A DNA stretch of 64,000 bases from Rhabdophis nuchalis (GCA_039707465.1 CM077644.1:217563462-217627461), one strand, 5' to 3'; shown: positions 23,896 through 36,720, counted from the first letter of the stretch. Notes: generated from the letters alone by a model not told the origin. Made by a program: numbers and translations.

Positions 23896-24333
23896 CACAC
23901 ACATAGGTGTGTGTGACATTTTAAAGGTGACATTTTACACAGGATAACATACACATCCTATGTAAAAAGGCAATAATCAACAGCCAGCAAAATAACATAT
24001 ATTAAAATATGTTGCACAGATGTAATCAAACAAATAGAAAAATCAAACAGGATCAATACACCAAAAGAAACACCATGCCTGAAGGAAAAGTCAGGTCCTT
24101 GGAGTCTTTCAGAAGAGTTGGGGCCATTCTAATTTTAGGGGGTTGCTAATTAAATAAGGCAGGTGTGGCATTAGACAAGGTACATCTTCTGCATCCTATC
24201 AGGCAACGTTATTTGAGTGATGGGATCTTAAGTATGACCACCTGGTCGGATCAGGTTGCATTATCAAAGTTAATCGGAGAGAGAGAATCCAACAAATAGC
24301 CATCTCTTTCTCACTGTCCATCTTTCACAGCTA
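23896..24333. other. Intron, nothing recognised
   Basis: Intron sequence with a short CA-rich run near 23890-23910; no repeat family recognised. Confidence 0.45.
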
Positions 24334-24335
24334 TA

Positions 24336-24685
24336 CAGATAGTCCTCGACTTACAACAGTTCATTTAGTGACCATTTCAAATTATAACAACACTGAAAAA
24401 TGTGACTTATGGCTGTTTTTTTATAGTTATGATCGTTGCAATAACCTCCATGGACACATTGCTATGTCCCAAGGTCATGTGATCACATTTTCCAACCTTC
24501 TCACAAGCAATGTCAATGAGAACGCCAAATTCACTTAACAACTGGGTTACTAACTTATCAACTGCACTGATTCACTTAAAATTTGTGGCAGGAAAATTGT
24601 AAAATGGGGCAGATGTCTCAACAGATGTCTCACTTGACTACAGAAATTTTGGTCTCAATTGTGGTTTCAAGTTGAAGACTACCTA
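24336..24685. mobile_element. Tigger-like TA-site MITE (CAGGTAGTCC family)
   Basis: The left end CAGATAGTCCTCGACTTAC follows TA (24334-24335), and the complementary right end GAAGACTACCTA precedes TA. The interior carries the family hallmarks gttcatttagtgacc, gtgacttatggctgttttt, tcacaagcaatgtcaatgag. No transposase is present. The TA target is typical of Tc1/mariner elements. Confidence 0.82.
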
Positions 24686-24689
24686 TACA

Positions 24690-25470
24690 TTGTCTTTGTT
24701 CTGCACCAGAACCCTGTTCTGATCTCAGTTGTCCTTGAAATGATTTTTTTAAAATCCTTTATTGTCTCTTCTAGAAGAATATTTTCCCTACAGAAGTACA
24801 GTATTTTTTTCAGGTCAGTGTGGGCTACTTGTTTGGCTTATTGAAATTCCAGATACCTTCTGTAATACTGTCTGGACCTGCTAGCAAAATGTCTGGCTGA
24901 AACCTTACAATCTAGGCTCTAGGACAATTGCTCATCAGTGTAGAAAATATTGAGCTAGACAAACTAATGGACTGATTCAAAGTAAAGCTGCTCGGTTAAT
25001 AGCTACCATTCATCAATGGGTGGAACAAAAACATTTCATCCCATTTCTTAAAATTAGCTAGTTTATTATTTCATGTTAATATTTTATTAGTTAGTTTATC
25101 ATATGTTAATAATTGAATGGCATTTACCTGTATTTAATGATTAGCAAATATTAGCAAAGAATTCTTTGATTCACTTATTAATTTCATGACAAAGGTGTGA
25201 TTCAAAATATTAACAGAAAAAGCTAGTCTCTCCCTCCTCTATCTTTGTTTCCACATGTGTAATAAAAAAAGAAAATCACTTGAAAGTATTCTTAATTCTG
25301 TTGTACTTCTTTGTTGAAATAAAATTATAATTTCATTGTCAAAGCAATAGCTCTAAAAATCATGCTGAGTTATTTAAAAAATCAAATCTGTTAATAAGAA
25401 AAGAAAAAGCCATATAATTGCTGTATAAAATCCACTGAGTAGTATAAACAGAGAAAACAATAGCTTACTT
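24690..25470. other. Intron, nothing recognised
   Basis: AT-rich intron between a Tigger-like MITE and a possible L1-type element. No feature recognised. Confidence 0.5.
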
Positions 25471-25474
25471 CTGG

Positions 25475-27075
25475 ACTTCCGGTTGTACTTCCGGCCCGCT
25501 TGGAAGTCTGATCTGCAAGCTCTGCAGTCAGCTCCGATCTCTCCCTGTTGGAGGATTCAATTTCTTCCCCCTCCCCCCGAAGGGGGGATGAAGTAAGGTG
25601 GGATCACCTGGCAAGTCGAGGACAGCCACACCTTTCCTCCCTGACTGGAAAAGCCGCATCTGAAGACGAGGAGCAGCAGCATCCAAAATGGCTGCCATGA
25701 AGCTGGGGACAGCCTGAATATCCAAGATTGTGCTGGAGAGGAGAAAGTGAATGGAGTGTGTGTGAGGTGGGTGAGAAAATACTTTGTATTGGAAGTTGAC
25801 TCCATAAATCCAAGAGGGACGCAACTTTAAAGCTATTTCTTGAAACTGCGAATGGACACATAGGAAAAATACCAGAGAATTGAAGAAGGAAAAAAAAATA
25901 CTTATTAAATACTAAATAGAAACTTGGTTCTTCAAAGCTAAAAGTCATGGTATTGAGAGCATTTTAAAATGCTGGAATTAAAGTCCAAAATTTATCTTTA
26001 CAAACATTGCTCAATTATTGGATTTATAATTTAAGAATAATTTGAATATTTGAAAAAATAATTGAAATTGGAACCCTTAACACTATTGCAGAGAGGTTGA
26101 AGCAGACAGAAACAAGAGCGCTATCTGCTGATGAAAAAGGAAATATGCAAACTTGGAAATAACTATTCAAAAAAACTGGAAATGTTAAACTGGAAATTAT
26201 ATAAATGTTAAACTAGAGACCTGATTATTAACTAAGGACTTCAGTTAAGAGCCACTGAATATTATTGAACATATAATGTAATTTGAAGGGTGCGTGGATA
26301 ACCTCCTGGTGAATTCAAACTGTTTGAACTGACTATTGATGAGACATTTAAAATTGTAACTTGGAAGTTTGGCTTTTTGAATTAATGAACTCTGGACAGT
26401 GGACTAAAAAAGAGATTGATTAAACTCATACACAACATAAGATGGAAGTGAGGAGAATTTAAACAGAATGGAACTTTTTCAAAGCATTGAGAAAATATTT
26501 GATTGTATAGACCAAAAATTGGGAAATTTAATGCAAAGAATAATGGACTATGATCAGGACAAGGAAGAAAGAATGGAGCTATCAGAAGAAACAGAGGGGA
26601 AAGTGAAGAGAAACCAGCAAGAAGAACATAATGAGATGTTGCTAAAACGAATAGTGATTAAAGAAGTAATAAAGGAAGGAAATGATCTAAAAAAAATTAA
26701 AAAGGGAATGGGAGAAACAGGAAGAGAATTAGGGAAAAGATATATGTGGTGGAAGGGATCATTCTCGAATTAGACAGTGGGAAAGGGTAGAGTTGGGAGG
26801 AAAAGTTAGATTGCATAGTCAAATAGAGGGAATAAAAGACAAATATGGGAGGGAAACTAAAAAGAAAATAAGATTAAAGGTTTGGAAGTGGGTAAGAGAT
26901 GAAGGATAAGGGAAAATAGAGGAAAATAATATTTTATGACTATATTTCAATAATGTGTATTAATATAAGAATTATACAGGTTGGATTATTATTCTAGCAG
27001 TGTGATAGATATCAGGATAATATTGCAATATAAATGGCTATCCCAAAGGTGGGATAAAAACCAAACCAAATCAAA
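25475..27075 (+). mobile_element. Possible L1-type element with 5' UTR and short ORF1-like frame
   Basis: A CpG-containing leader (ggacttccggttgtacttcc, then 'aaaatggctgccatgaag' near 25685) looks like a LINE 5' UTR. It leads to a 101-residue plus-strand frame at 26468-26773 that is rich in Glu, Lys and Arg, with heptad-like spacing as in an ORF1 coiled coil (MELFQSIEKIFDCIDQKLGN, then EERMELSEETEGKVKR). No ORF2 is recognised, and the element seems to end near ggtgggataaaaaccaaacc. It could be an internally deleted L1 or an ORF1-only derivative. I could not define a target duplication, and the product may not be a genuine ORF1p. Confidence 0.4.
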
Positions 27076-27489
27076 TTAATATAGTTGATAGTTTGCCACC
27101 TATAGCTTCTCTGCACATCTCTTGGTTATGAACCATAACTACGTAGTGAAAGATTCTGCTGAACAGAGCACCTAATGTATGATTTAGTATGATGTTTTGT
27201 CTACCAGTATGAAGAAGTACCAGGTCCTGTTAACTCCTTCAGCTTCTCATATTCCTTGTTCCTAATGTTGCTATCACTTGGCACCTCTATATTTATTACC
27301 ACTGCAGTCTTTTAGTCTACTTCCACTATGTCTTGTTTGAATGTTTGAATGAACGGTACCTGCCTATCTGTCTGGATATGGAAGTTTGACAGGATCTTAT
27401 CCCTGTTTATTCTAAATGACCTTCTGTGGAATCTCCCAGCTGAATTTGGGAGTGTCAAATCCATTCATGGTGCAGATTTCCTGTATATA

Positions 27490-27928
27490 CTATATTTTTC
27501 AGAGTATAAGACGTACCGGAGTATAAGATGCACCAAGATTTTGAAGAGGCAAATTAAAAAAAAAGTTTTTGCACTCTGCAGATCTCCCAAAAAGAGATCC
27601 CAAAAAGGGGGATGAAGGGTATTCATCCCCCTTTCCCCCCCCCAAAAGGGGGGGATGAATAGCCGTTAAGAGGCTTGTAGAGTACTCCTGGAGGCTGGAA
27701 GTGGGGGAGAAATTGAGCAAAAAATACCCTGTTTTTCACTCATTTCTTCCCTTCCCAGTCCCCAGGAGCACTCTGAAAGCCTCCTAAAGGTTCTGCATGG
27801 CCATTTTGGTGAAGGGGCGGGGTTTGGGGGAGACACAAAAATGCTGTATTCAGGGTATAAGACGCACCCAGATTTGCAGCCTCTTTTTTGAGGGAAAAAA
27901 GGTGCATCTTATACTCCAAAAAATATGG
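27490..27928. mobile_element. TA-site DNA element with ATATTTTTyGGAGTATAAGACG ends
   Basis: The left end CTATATTTTTCAGAGTATAAG and right end CTTATACTCCAAAAAATATGG are inverted repeats of about 24-28 bp, flanked by TA (27488-27489 and 27929-27930). The motif (g)tataagacgcacc recurs inside both ends. Poly-C/poly-G inverted blocks at 27617-27662 (attcatccccctt ... gggggatgaat) form a strong hairpin. No transposase. The superfamily is probably Tc1/mariner-like from the TA target, but this is not proven. A 1.6-kb relative lies at 56821-58452. Confidence 0.7.
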
Positions 27929-27930
27929 TA

Positions 27931-28540
27931 ATAACAGGCCTTTGGTTGTGCCATTCAGTGTTCCTTGTTGGATCTTAACCCTGAAATCCTTAACCCTGAA
28001 ATTCTGTGTTAAATTGTCTCTGAGCCCTCTCTGCAAGAGAACCTGGAAGAGAAAAGTGGAGGGAGAGAAATAGAGAGTTATTATTATTTTCTTCCACTTA
28101 ATTCTAAAATAAAATTTGTTCCTCTAGTCTCCAGAAAACAATTTAAAAAGCTTTAAGTTCTCTTTCTTAAAAACGGATTTAGTTAATAGCTTTATGCATG
28201 CATGCACAGTTGCTTTTTCTTGGTAACACCAGTACATCTTCCTCATAATGTGCTTACTGTATTTACAACCAGATGTTGCCTTCCCCCATGACACATCCTG
28301 AAATTGCTTTTGAAAATAATATCATGGTGAAATATGCCTGCAGTTTTTCAAATGGTTTCTCCCTACATTGAAAGAGGCTATTTTGGATTCTATTCTCAGG
28401 AGACATGAGCATTTCTTTTTGAATTTCTGTTGCTGGCATTTTTGAGGTTTTGATGGAGATGACTGAGAGTGTCTGAGGGTGAAAGTTGAGGACCACTATA
28501 TTGTTTCCAATATCACTGAAAAGGTTGGTAGAAATGTTGC
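27931..28540. other. Intron, nothing recognised
   Basis: Intron sequence between two DNA elements; no feature recognised. Confidence 0.45.
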
Positions 28541-28544
28541 AGCT

Positions 28545-28802
28545 CAGGGGTGTCAAACTCGATTTCATTGAGGGTCACATCATGTATTTGACCTTGTGGG
28601 GAGGGGGGTGATCAGGGTTGGCATGGCACTGGTAGAGGGTTGCAGGAGACTGTCACAGCCGAAAACAGAGTTCAGGAGCCTGTTTTCGCTGACAGAGGCA
28701 CCACAGGTCAGTCCTTCACTGTTTCCAGGGCAGACTATCAGGCCAGATCTAAGCACCCCATGGGCTGAATCTGTTCCCCAGACTTTGAGGTTGATACCCT
28801 TG
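28545..28802. mobile_element. hAT-like element, GGGGTGTCAAACTC family
   Basis: The left end CAGGGGTGTCAAACTCGATT and the right end, ending gaggttgatacccttg, are a partly decayed inverted pair. Inner phrases (cattgagggtcacatcatg, gggcagactatcaggcc) match a common vertebrate hAT-like MITE. The flanks ttgcagct and ttatagtt match at only 5 of 8 positions, so the duplication is eroded. No transposase. Confidence 0.68.
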
Positions 28803-28810
28803 TTATAGTT

Positions 28811-31020
28811 CATTTTCAGGGTTTTATTTGGGGAGGAGGAGGTTAAAATGATAATGGCAGCAGAATGCCACTGGGAATCAAACTCATCCCTTCAACCCCC
28901 AAACCTCCCAAAATGGCTTTTAGTCCTGAAATGTCTGGTTGAACTAAGTTGGGGCACAAGTTTCCCATCCCTGTAATGGTCCTTTGGTGGTAGTCTAAGT
29001 AGAAACAATGTAGGCCAAAAATGCTATGTTTATTTTGAAATTATAGTAATTATATCAAAACCTCGCATCCACATACTACATTTCTTCTGTTGCAATCCGT
29101 GTCTTCCATTGTCTTCTTTATTTGATGATAACAGTTATCTCTTAGTAGAGTGAGATGTAAAGTAAATTTGCAATTATAGTTCTAGATGTCTATATTAGAA
29201 CTATGTGATGGTCGAGGTATGAAGTGCAAAAATATGATTGATTGTGTTGAGGTCCATTTATAAGGAACATGTTAAACCGAATGATGCCACAGCTGCTTTA
29301 AGGTATTAGATGTACATTCTCGCATGCTCTAAATCACATGTTATTCTTCAGATATGGATCATTGCACAAACCTAATCTATATACATTAATTAGCTGTTAT
29401 GTGCTTCATTCAAACAGCGGTCGTGCTTTATACTCTTGTTTGATGATGCATCAATGACTTCCTTGGAGCTGTAAGATTCCTTGTTGTTTCCCTCCCCTGC
29501 CTGCCCTGATTCTTTACACTACATTAGTTTATCTCAAGAAGGTTATTATGCTCCAAATCATGGTGGATAGGCCATTAAAAAGATGGGAATGTCTATTATT
29601 TAAGTATACACTCAGGACCTCATTACATCAAAATAAAAAAGAGAACAATGACACTGTGAATACATTTGAGAAATTCTAATAGCTAAAGTGGGTTATTTTA
29701 TATATGTGTGGTGTGCTTATTTTTTAATCCTTCTGTAAAGAAAGAAAATTAGTTGATATTCTTCATGCTATATTAAATTGGACCATATGTCAGTCAACAC
29801 ACATCACAGAAACGGCTATGAATGTGCAATTAAATAGTAATTTTCTGGATTTATTTTTAAGTTAAGGCTGTCGGTACTCTGCCTAAAAATGCACATCCTC
29901 CTAAACAAGGATAGATAAAATCTAGTTTTGCTGACCACAAGAACAACATTGCTGCTATAAACCAAATTATAACAGTTGTCTTGGTAATCCAATGTTGATA
30001 ATGGCTGGTGGTAGCCCTGCAGGGTTTAAAGCATGAATTCCTATCAGCAGATATGTGAACTGAAACTGTGTATATAAAGCTGGTTGAGAATTCTGACCAT
30101 TGAAGTCTATTATATTTGAAAGACATCAAGTGGGGTAAATGCTACTGTACAAAATAATGTAATGCAAAGAAATGATTCTTGGATTTGATGATTGTCCTGT
30201 TGGAATTAAAGTGGGACATAGTGACAACACTTATATTCAAACATGCTTCTCTAAAAATCCACATGCTTCCAAATGGAATGCATTTTGTGTGGAAAATAGC
30301 ACCACATGCTGCTATTTCAGCAATAGAAATACTTTTGCCTTTCTTATAACACCTGGCTTATTGTGAACATTTTCATAGGGAAATGCAGGGAGGGAAGGAT
30401 TGCTATTAGGAGAGGAAAAACGATCATAAAATATCTCATCTTTTTTTTGAGTCAACACTATTTAGGAAATTTAGATCAGCTAAATCTATGTCACGAGAAT
30501 GCTGCCTGTGTTTGCTTTTTCTTTCGATTATTTAAGGGCTACCAAGTAAAAAATAAGATTCTCAGCAAAGTTCAGTATTTAATTACAGAATTAATAAAAT
30601 GTATGTCACTAAATATCATGGATAAACTTTCTTATTGTTTTCTTTCTACCCATATCTTCTTTGTTGCCTTCCTTCCAGTTAAAGCATCTTTTAACTCTAG
30701 TCCAGTTCTGATGGTACATCTAGCTTTGCTTTCTTAGGCAAACTCTACCTTAAAGAATAATGTGTTGGAGTTTCAAGTTTCAAAAAATAATGCATAAGGT
30801 CAGTGCTAGCTTCCCAGTTTGAAAGTCTTGTGGAAGAGAATGTGGAATAGAATCCATAATACTCTTTCTAATCTGAAAGGGAAGAGGCAGGATAAAAAAA
30901 ATCAAGACATTTCCTCTAATCTGGGAATCTTCAAACTGATAATAATGTTAGAGTGGTAGGGCTTAGGTCCCAAAACATCTCAACCACTTATGGCAGACTT
31001 CAGAAGACTGTAGCACAGTT
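28811..31020. other. AT-rich intron, nothing recognised
   Basis: More than 2 kb of AT-rich intron without recognisable repeats, exons or RNA genes. Confidence 0.5.
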
Positions 31021-31021
31021 A

Positions 31022-32705
31022 TTTACAATAATACAATACAATAGCAGAGTTGGAAGGGACCTTGTAGGTCTTCTAGTCCAACCCCCTGCATAGGCAGGAA
31101 GCTTATACCATTTCAGACAAATGGCTAGCCAACATCTTCTTAAAGACTTCCAGGGTTGGGGCATTCATAACTTCTGGAGGCAAGCTGTTCCACTGGTTAA
31201 TTGTTCTTACTGTCAGGAAATATCTCCTTAGTTCTAAGTTGCTTCTCTCCTTGATTAGTTTCCACCCATTGTTTCTTGTCCTGCCCCCAAGTGCCTTGGA
31301 GAATAGTTTGACTCCCTCTTCTTTGTGGCACCCTTTAAGATATCGGAACACTACTATCATGTCTCCCCTGGTCCTTCTTTTCATTAAACTAGACATACCC
31401 AGTTCCTGCAACCGTTCTTCATATGTTTTAGCCTCCAGTCCCCTAATCATCTTGGTTGCTCTTCTCTGCATTCTTTCCAGCGTCTCCATGTCTTTTCTAC
31501 ATCGTGGTGACCAAAACTGAATGCGGTATTCCAGGTGTGGCCTTACCAAGGCATTATAAAGTGGTATTAACACTTCATGTGATCTTGATTCTATCCCTCT
31601 GTTTATGCAGCCTAGAACTGTGTTGGCTTTTTTGGCAGCTGCTGCACACTGCTGGCTCATATTTAAATGGTTGTCCACTAGGATTCCAAGATCCCTCTCA
31701 CAGTTGCTACTATTGAGCAAGGTACCACTTATACTGTACCTGTGCATTTTGTTTTTCTTGCCTAAATGTAGAACCTTACTTTTTTCACAATTGAATTTCA
31801 TTTTGTTAGATAGTGCCCAATGTTCAAGTTTGTCAAGATCCTTCTGTATCTTAAGCCTATCTTCTGGAGTGTTGGCTATTCCTGCCAGCTTGGTGTCATC
31901 TGCAAATTTGATGAGTTCCCCATTAATCCCCTCATCCAAAACATTAATGAAGATGTTGAAGAGTACTGGGCCTAAAACAGAGCCTTGGGGTACTCCACTG
32001 CATACTTCCCTCCATGTAGATGCCGTTCCATTGAGGACTACACGTTGAGCGGTTGGTCAGCCAGTTGCGAATCCATCTGGTGGTGATGCTGTCTAACCCA
32101 CATTTTTCTACTTTATCTAATAGTAGGTTATGGTCTACCTTGTCAAATGCCTTACTGAAGTCCAAGTAAATTATATCGACAGCATTCCTCTGGTCCACTA
32201 ATTTTGTCACTTTGTCAAAGAATGCAATAAGATTAGTCTGGCATGATCTGTTTTTGACAAACCCATGTTGGCTTTTGGCTATTACTTTGTTTGCTTCTAG
32301 GTATTCACTTATTTGTTGCTTAATTATCTTTTCCAGAATCTTCCCTGATATTGAGGTCAGGCTGATGGGTCTATAGTTTCCTGGATCTATTTTCTTTCCT
32401 TTTTTAAAGATGGGAACCACATCAGCTCTTTTCCAGTCTTCTGGCAGTTCCCCGGTGCTCCAGGATCTCTGAAAGATATAGTTCAGTGGTTCTGAGATCT
32501 CGTCTGACAGTTCCTTCAGAACTCTGGGATGTAATCCATCCGGTCCTGGTGATTTGAACTCGTCCAGGGCAGACAGATGCTCGCTTACCATTTTCTTCCC
32601 TATTTCAACTTGTGTTCCTAATCTGATTTTTGTGGTGCTGTTTTTGATTGGTTGGACTGTTTTATCCCTTTGTGACAGATGCAAAAAATGAGTTAAATAG
32701 TTCTC
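31022..32705 (-). mobile_element. CR1 LINE, 5'-truncated, with reverse-transcriptase segment
   Basis: Minus-strand translation gives the CR1 ORF2 reverse transcriptase: SPGPDGLHPRVLKELSDEI, then NYRPISLTSISGKILEKII, QHGFVKNRSCQTNLI, IIYLDFSKAFDKVDHNLLL, the catalytic FADDTKLAG box, and the C-terminal HLEYRIQFWSPR and INQWNSLPPEVMNAP blocks. A frameshift near 32046-32050, between the RSQRVVLNG region and the CSGVPQGS block, splits the protein in two. The 3' end has the CR1 tail ggttggactagaagacctac (as complement) and a (TATTG)-like terminal repeat at 31025-31045. The copy lacks the endonuclease half. It is much better preserved than the CR1 at 15 kb. Confidence 0.95.
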
Positions 32706-33470
32706 TCTCTGGCAACGTGAAAAAGTTGATACTTCAAAGAAAACTCATCCTTTTCAGCACTTGAACAGAATGCTTAGTCACTCAACCTTAGTCAGTTGCT
32801 GTCTTTCAGTTTACCAAGATGCTCAATTTTCTATTTTTCTCCCTTTTCTCTAAAAATACCATGACATTAGATAATTAGCTCTTTAAACTAGGTAAGACGC
32901 CCAGGCAAGCAGGCAACTTTTCTCCAAACTTACTGATCTTCCAGAATCCAAATCTTCAATAAAAAGACACTGAGCAACATCAACCAAATTCTCAAATCCG
33001 TTGTATAGATTCAGTAGAGAAATTTGGTTGCATCATTTTTTTTCAGTTTTAGTAAGTGCAAAAGCAATACCTTAGATTTTGTATTGCTTCATCACATCAT
33101 GAGAAGTCTCTTTGACCGATAATAAATAAAATAGTATTTCCCAATTTAACTGGCTTCCAATGCATAGTCTTCAATTTCTACAATTCTCAGAAATGGCCCT
33201 GGCTGGGGAATTATGAGAGTTGAAGTCTATACATGTAGAACCTATACAGGTTGGAAACTGATCTAGAGAAATCACTTCCTTATGAGATTCTCTGTCCACC
33301 ATTACTGGATTTCATTTGGACTTAATTACTGTTCATCTAGTGCAAATTTGTCTCAAGCAAAAGATATATTGGAAATAATAGTACTGGCTAAGTTTGGGCA
33401 GCATTCTTAAATTAATTACTGAATTTTAATACACTGATTTTTAAGGTAACCAGCGTAGGTTCAGGAATAC
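32706..33470. other. Intron with one eroded hAT-like arm
   Basis: Mostly unrecognised intron. At about 33196-33250 'gctggggaattatgagagtt' followed by gaagtctata resembles a decayed arm of the GGGGTGTCCAAAC family. Confidence 0.4.
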
Positions 33471-33478
33471 ATTAAGCC

Positions 33479-34921
33479 TAAGGTGACCAGATTTTCAAAC
33501 TCCCAAAGCGGGACACCGTCGATGGGGGGGACACGCTCTGGCGTGGCACGCGCCTGCCCAGAGGGCATCAGGGAGGGGCGCGCTCCCACCCACCCCCGCG
33601 GTGCCCTCTTTAAAGGCAGCCGTGGCGGCCCAGCACGGCGGCGCTGAGAGCCGCCAGCTGGAGTGGGGAGGGGGAAAGGGGCTAGTGTGATGGGCTGAGC
33701 TGAAAGCGGCAAATCGGGCCGCCTTCCCTCTTCCCGCCTGAGCCAGTGGCTCTCAGCACTGCTGGGGCAGGCCGCCACCGCCACCTTTAAAGAGGGCCCC
33801 GCGGGGGCGGGTGGGAGCTCATCAGCCCCGATGCCCTCCCCGCCCAAGCCGGCGCTCTCAGCTATCTGCGCCCACCACCTGCCCGCAAAAAGCGGGACAT
33901 TTTGAAGAGAAGGCGGCGGGTGGGAAGTAACGGACTCAGACTCAACCCGACCAAGACCGAGTGGCTGTGGTTTCCGGCTGCCCGATTCAACCAGCTGATT
34001 CCATCGCTGGCCATAGGGGGCGAACATCTTGCCCCTGTGGATGGGGTGCGCAACTTGGGTGTCCTCCTGGATGCCCGGCTGTCCATGGAAGATCAAGTGA
34101 CAGCCGTGGCCAGGAGGGCGTTTTACCAGGTTCGCCTGGTTCGCCAGTTGCGCCCCCTATTGGATCGGGGCGCCCTTCGCACAGTCACTCATGCTCTCGT
34201 GACATCCCGACTGGACTATTGTAACTCTCTCTACATGGGGCTCCCCTTGAGGTGCACCCGAAGACTTCAGCTGGTCCAGAATGCAGCCGCGCGAGCAATA
34301 ATGGGGACCGTAAGGTATACCCATGTAACACTGCTCTTGCGCGAGCTGCACTGGCTACCTGTCGTCTTTCGGGTGCGCTTCAAGATGTTAGTTCTCATCT
34401 TTAAAGCGCTCCATGGCTCGGGACCTAGCTATCTGCGGGATCGGATTCTGCCCCATACATCTTCCCGGCCGATTCGCTCCCACAGAGAGGGACTTCTCCG
34501 GGTGCCGTCCACTAGACTTTGTCAGCAGGCGATGCCCAGGGGAAGGGCCTTCTCTGTGGCGGGCCCAGCCCTCTGGAACGACCTTCCCCCCGACATTAGA
34601 ACAACTACGGACCTCCGCTCCTTCCGTCAGAAATTAAAAACTCACTTTTTCTGCTTGGCCGGCCTAGGTTAGTCTCTACCTCAGGGGTTAGGGAATGTTA
34701 ATTTTAAAATGGGGATTTTAGTGCAGGGACAGTTGATTTAATTTGTTTTTATTGTATTTATTTATGTATATATTTTATGTTGTTTTAATTTTCCCTGTGC
34801 ACCGCTCCGAGTACCCCTGGGGAGAGGACGCGGTATAGAAAAATAAAATCTATCTATCTATCTATCTATCTGCTGGTGAACCAGGACTGTCCCTCCAGAA
34901 TCAGGAGGTCTGGTCACCTTA
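33479..34921. mobile_element. hAT-like element with TAAGGTGACCAGA ends, split by an L2
   Basis: The left end TAAGGTGACCAGA is matched by the right end TCTGGTCACCTTA. The 8-bp duplication attaagcc is exact at 33471-33478 and 34922-34929, a hAT hallmark. The left internal part (33500-33900) is extremely GC-rich, with gcgggaca repeated near both of its ends. An L2 LINE interrupts the element from about 33906 to 34871. No transposase. Confidence 0.88.
33906..34871 (+). mobile_element. L2 LINE, 3' part of ORF2, with (TATC)n tail
   Basis: A plus-strand frame ending at 34672 carries the C-terminal part of L2 ORF2: NGLRLNPTKTEWLWF, NLGVLLDARLSMEDQV, LVTSRLDYCNSLYMGLP, LQLVQNAAARAIMG, LHWLPVVFRVRFKMLVLIFK and GRAFSVAGPALWNDLPPDIR, ending LAGLG. 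The reading frame from the L2 start to the stop is open. The 3' UTR (ccctgtgcaccgctccgagt) leads to a tail that grades into a TCTA microsatellite (34847-34871). The copy is 5'-truncated downstream of the catalytic reverse-transcriptase motifs. It sits inside a hAT-like element, so it is younger than that element. Confidence 0.93.
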
Positions 34922-34929
34922 ATTAAGCC

Positions 34930-36325
34930 ACTACAAATCCTATCATGTTCCAAATTAATCATGTTTTCATGTTGTGCAAATGCAGCTGTTAAATCTTTAA
35001 CTGAGATACTTAGGTAATACTGTACAAATATAGCTAATGTGAGAGAGGCATAATTTGATCTCTTTCTCTGCATAATGGAGAGTGATTTTTAACAGTGTTG
35101 GACTAGATGGAGGGAAAAGTTAAATCTTTTTCTCTGCATTGTTTCCTTAATTTTTATTGTAACCATTGAAACCACATAAAAGGACAGGTTTATTAAATTA
35201 TTTTCTCCTCTATAGGAGTAGCCACTTTATAAGAGATCATTTAATTCAAGGAAATTGTAAAGCAATCATGAAATACCAAGTCACATTATCTTCTCCTTTC
35301 CTAGGTGCTTGAATAGAAATGGGTTTCTAAAGATTTAATCACCATTTCTATATTTTGTCTATTTTTGCCTTTCAGAGAGAGCGAGGGGGGATTGAGAATG
35401 ATGGAAGAGTCATAACTCCTAAATGTCTTTTTCTATAAAAAATATGATAGAACCATCAAACTTTTTTTTCTTAATAGGAGTGAAAAAGTAAGACGTTTTC
35501 TGAAGACCATTGTTATAATAGCAAAACTTTGCCCTATGTTTCTACTTCATGAGATATAAAAGTGGGAGAGTGATGATTATTCAGAAAATATTAGGCAGAC
35601 TGAATATAAAATCACCTTGTTTTGATTGCCAATAATTAATTATTAATTATAACAAGAGCCAATGTTGCTTCTTAGCTAATAAAACAAAATATAAAATTGA
35701 AAATATTCTAAAAAAAGCAAAGGGCCTGTTTTCAAAATAAGTTAATTAGAGGGGTTAAAATCTATTGGGAACAACAATAACTAATAAGTTTGCCTATTTA
35801 GCTAAACCTCAGAGAATTCAGTTTAACTTAAACGGACCCAAACATGCACAGAATTAAATTAATATACCCAATAATTTGTGCTGTAGGAATTTTAATTTGT
35901 CTTGCATACTTACTCTCCAAGGAAAAAATCTAGAAAAGAATTTAGCTGAAAAAATAGCCTTCTCCACTACGGAACTTAGTTATGGACTGGCAACATATCT
36001 GTCAAATACAGAATAGCTGTTTTGGCCATAATTGGTGGTTAACAGTCAAGAGTAACTCCTGGTCCCTTGTCACAGCTGCAGTGTTTCTCTTTATGTTAGA
36101 CAGTGTAGACAACTGAAGCGGTTTAGGTATTTAGGTGAAAAATTGCATGAACTAGCTGTAAAATATTAGGAGTATAGAATCCTTCAGAGAAAGTTTTAAT
36201 CCAACTCAGGGTTTACTTCATATGAAATAGTCCTCAATTTATTCAAATTTGGATTTGAATTCAATTGTTAAATACTGTAGTTGTAAAGCATCATTACATT
36301 ACTTACTATGACAATTACTTCAGAA
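34930..36325. other. AT-rich intron, nothing recognised
   Basis: AT-rich intron without a recognisable feature. Confidence 0.5.
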
Positions 36326-36720
36326 TTGATGGTTGTTATGGAAGAAAAATACGATTGATTTAATCAAAGTTAAAATAGATTATGTTGCTTTCTCTGATAA
36401 CCCGTATGAATGTTTGCTGATCAGGACTGAACTATTCAAGAAATTTTTTTTAATAGATAAGAAATGGAATATGAGGAGAAGGACATTTTGTTGTCTTTTA
36501 AGATGTGGTGATAAGTTATTAAAATTGTTTATACTTGTGATAAAGGGGGAAGTCGCTTCTTTATATATTTCTTTTCTTTATAATGTTCTTATCTCTTCTA
36601 TTAATTTTTTCCTCTTCTGCACTTTCTATTTTTTCTTTATATTCCTTTATTATTGTTAGCTTGTATTAGTTTTTAGTTTTTTAATTATAACTTTAATAAA
36701 ATTATTATATACAAAATTTG
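36326..36720 (+). mobile_element. Possible L1 3' end
   Basis: A short plus-strand frame is followed by T-rich sequence with ATTCCTTTATTATTGT and a terminal ACTTTAATAAAATTATTA, which resembles the T-rich 3' UTR of the L1 at 13.4 kb. No conserved ORF2 motif is left, and no target duplication was found. Low confidence. Confidence 0.3.

Noticed and set aside
31103..32684. Two long minus-strand frames as host genes
   Set aside because: They are the two halves of a CR1 reverse transcriptase separated by a frameshift.
33461..34096. 211-residue minus-strand frame
   Set aside because: It crosses a GC-rich hAT-like element and the antisense of an L2, with no conserved motif.
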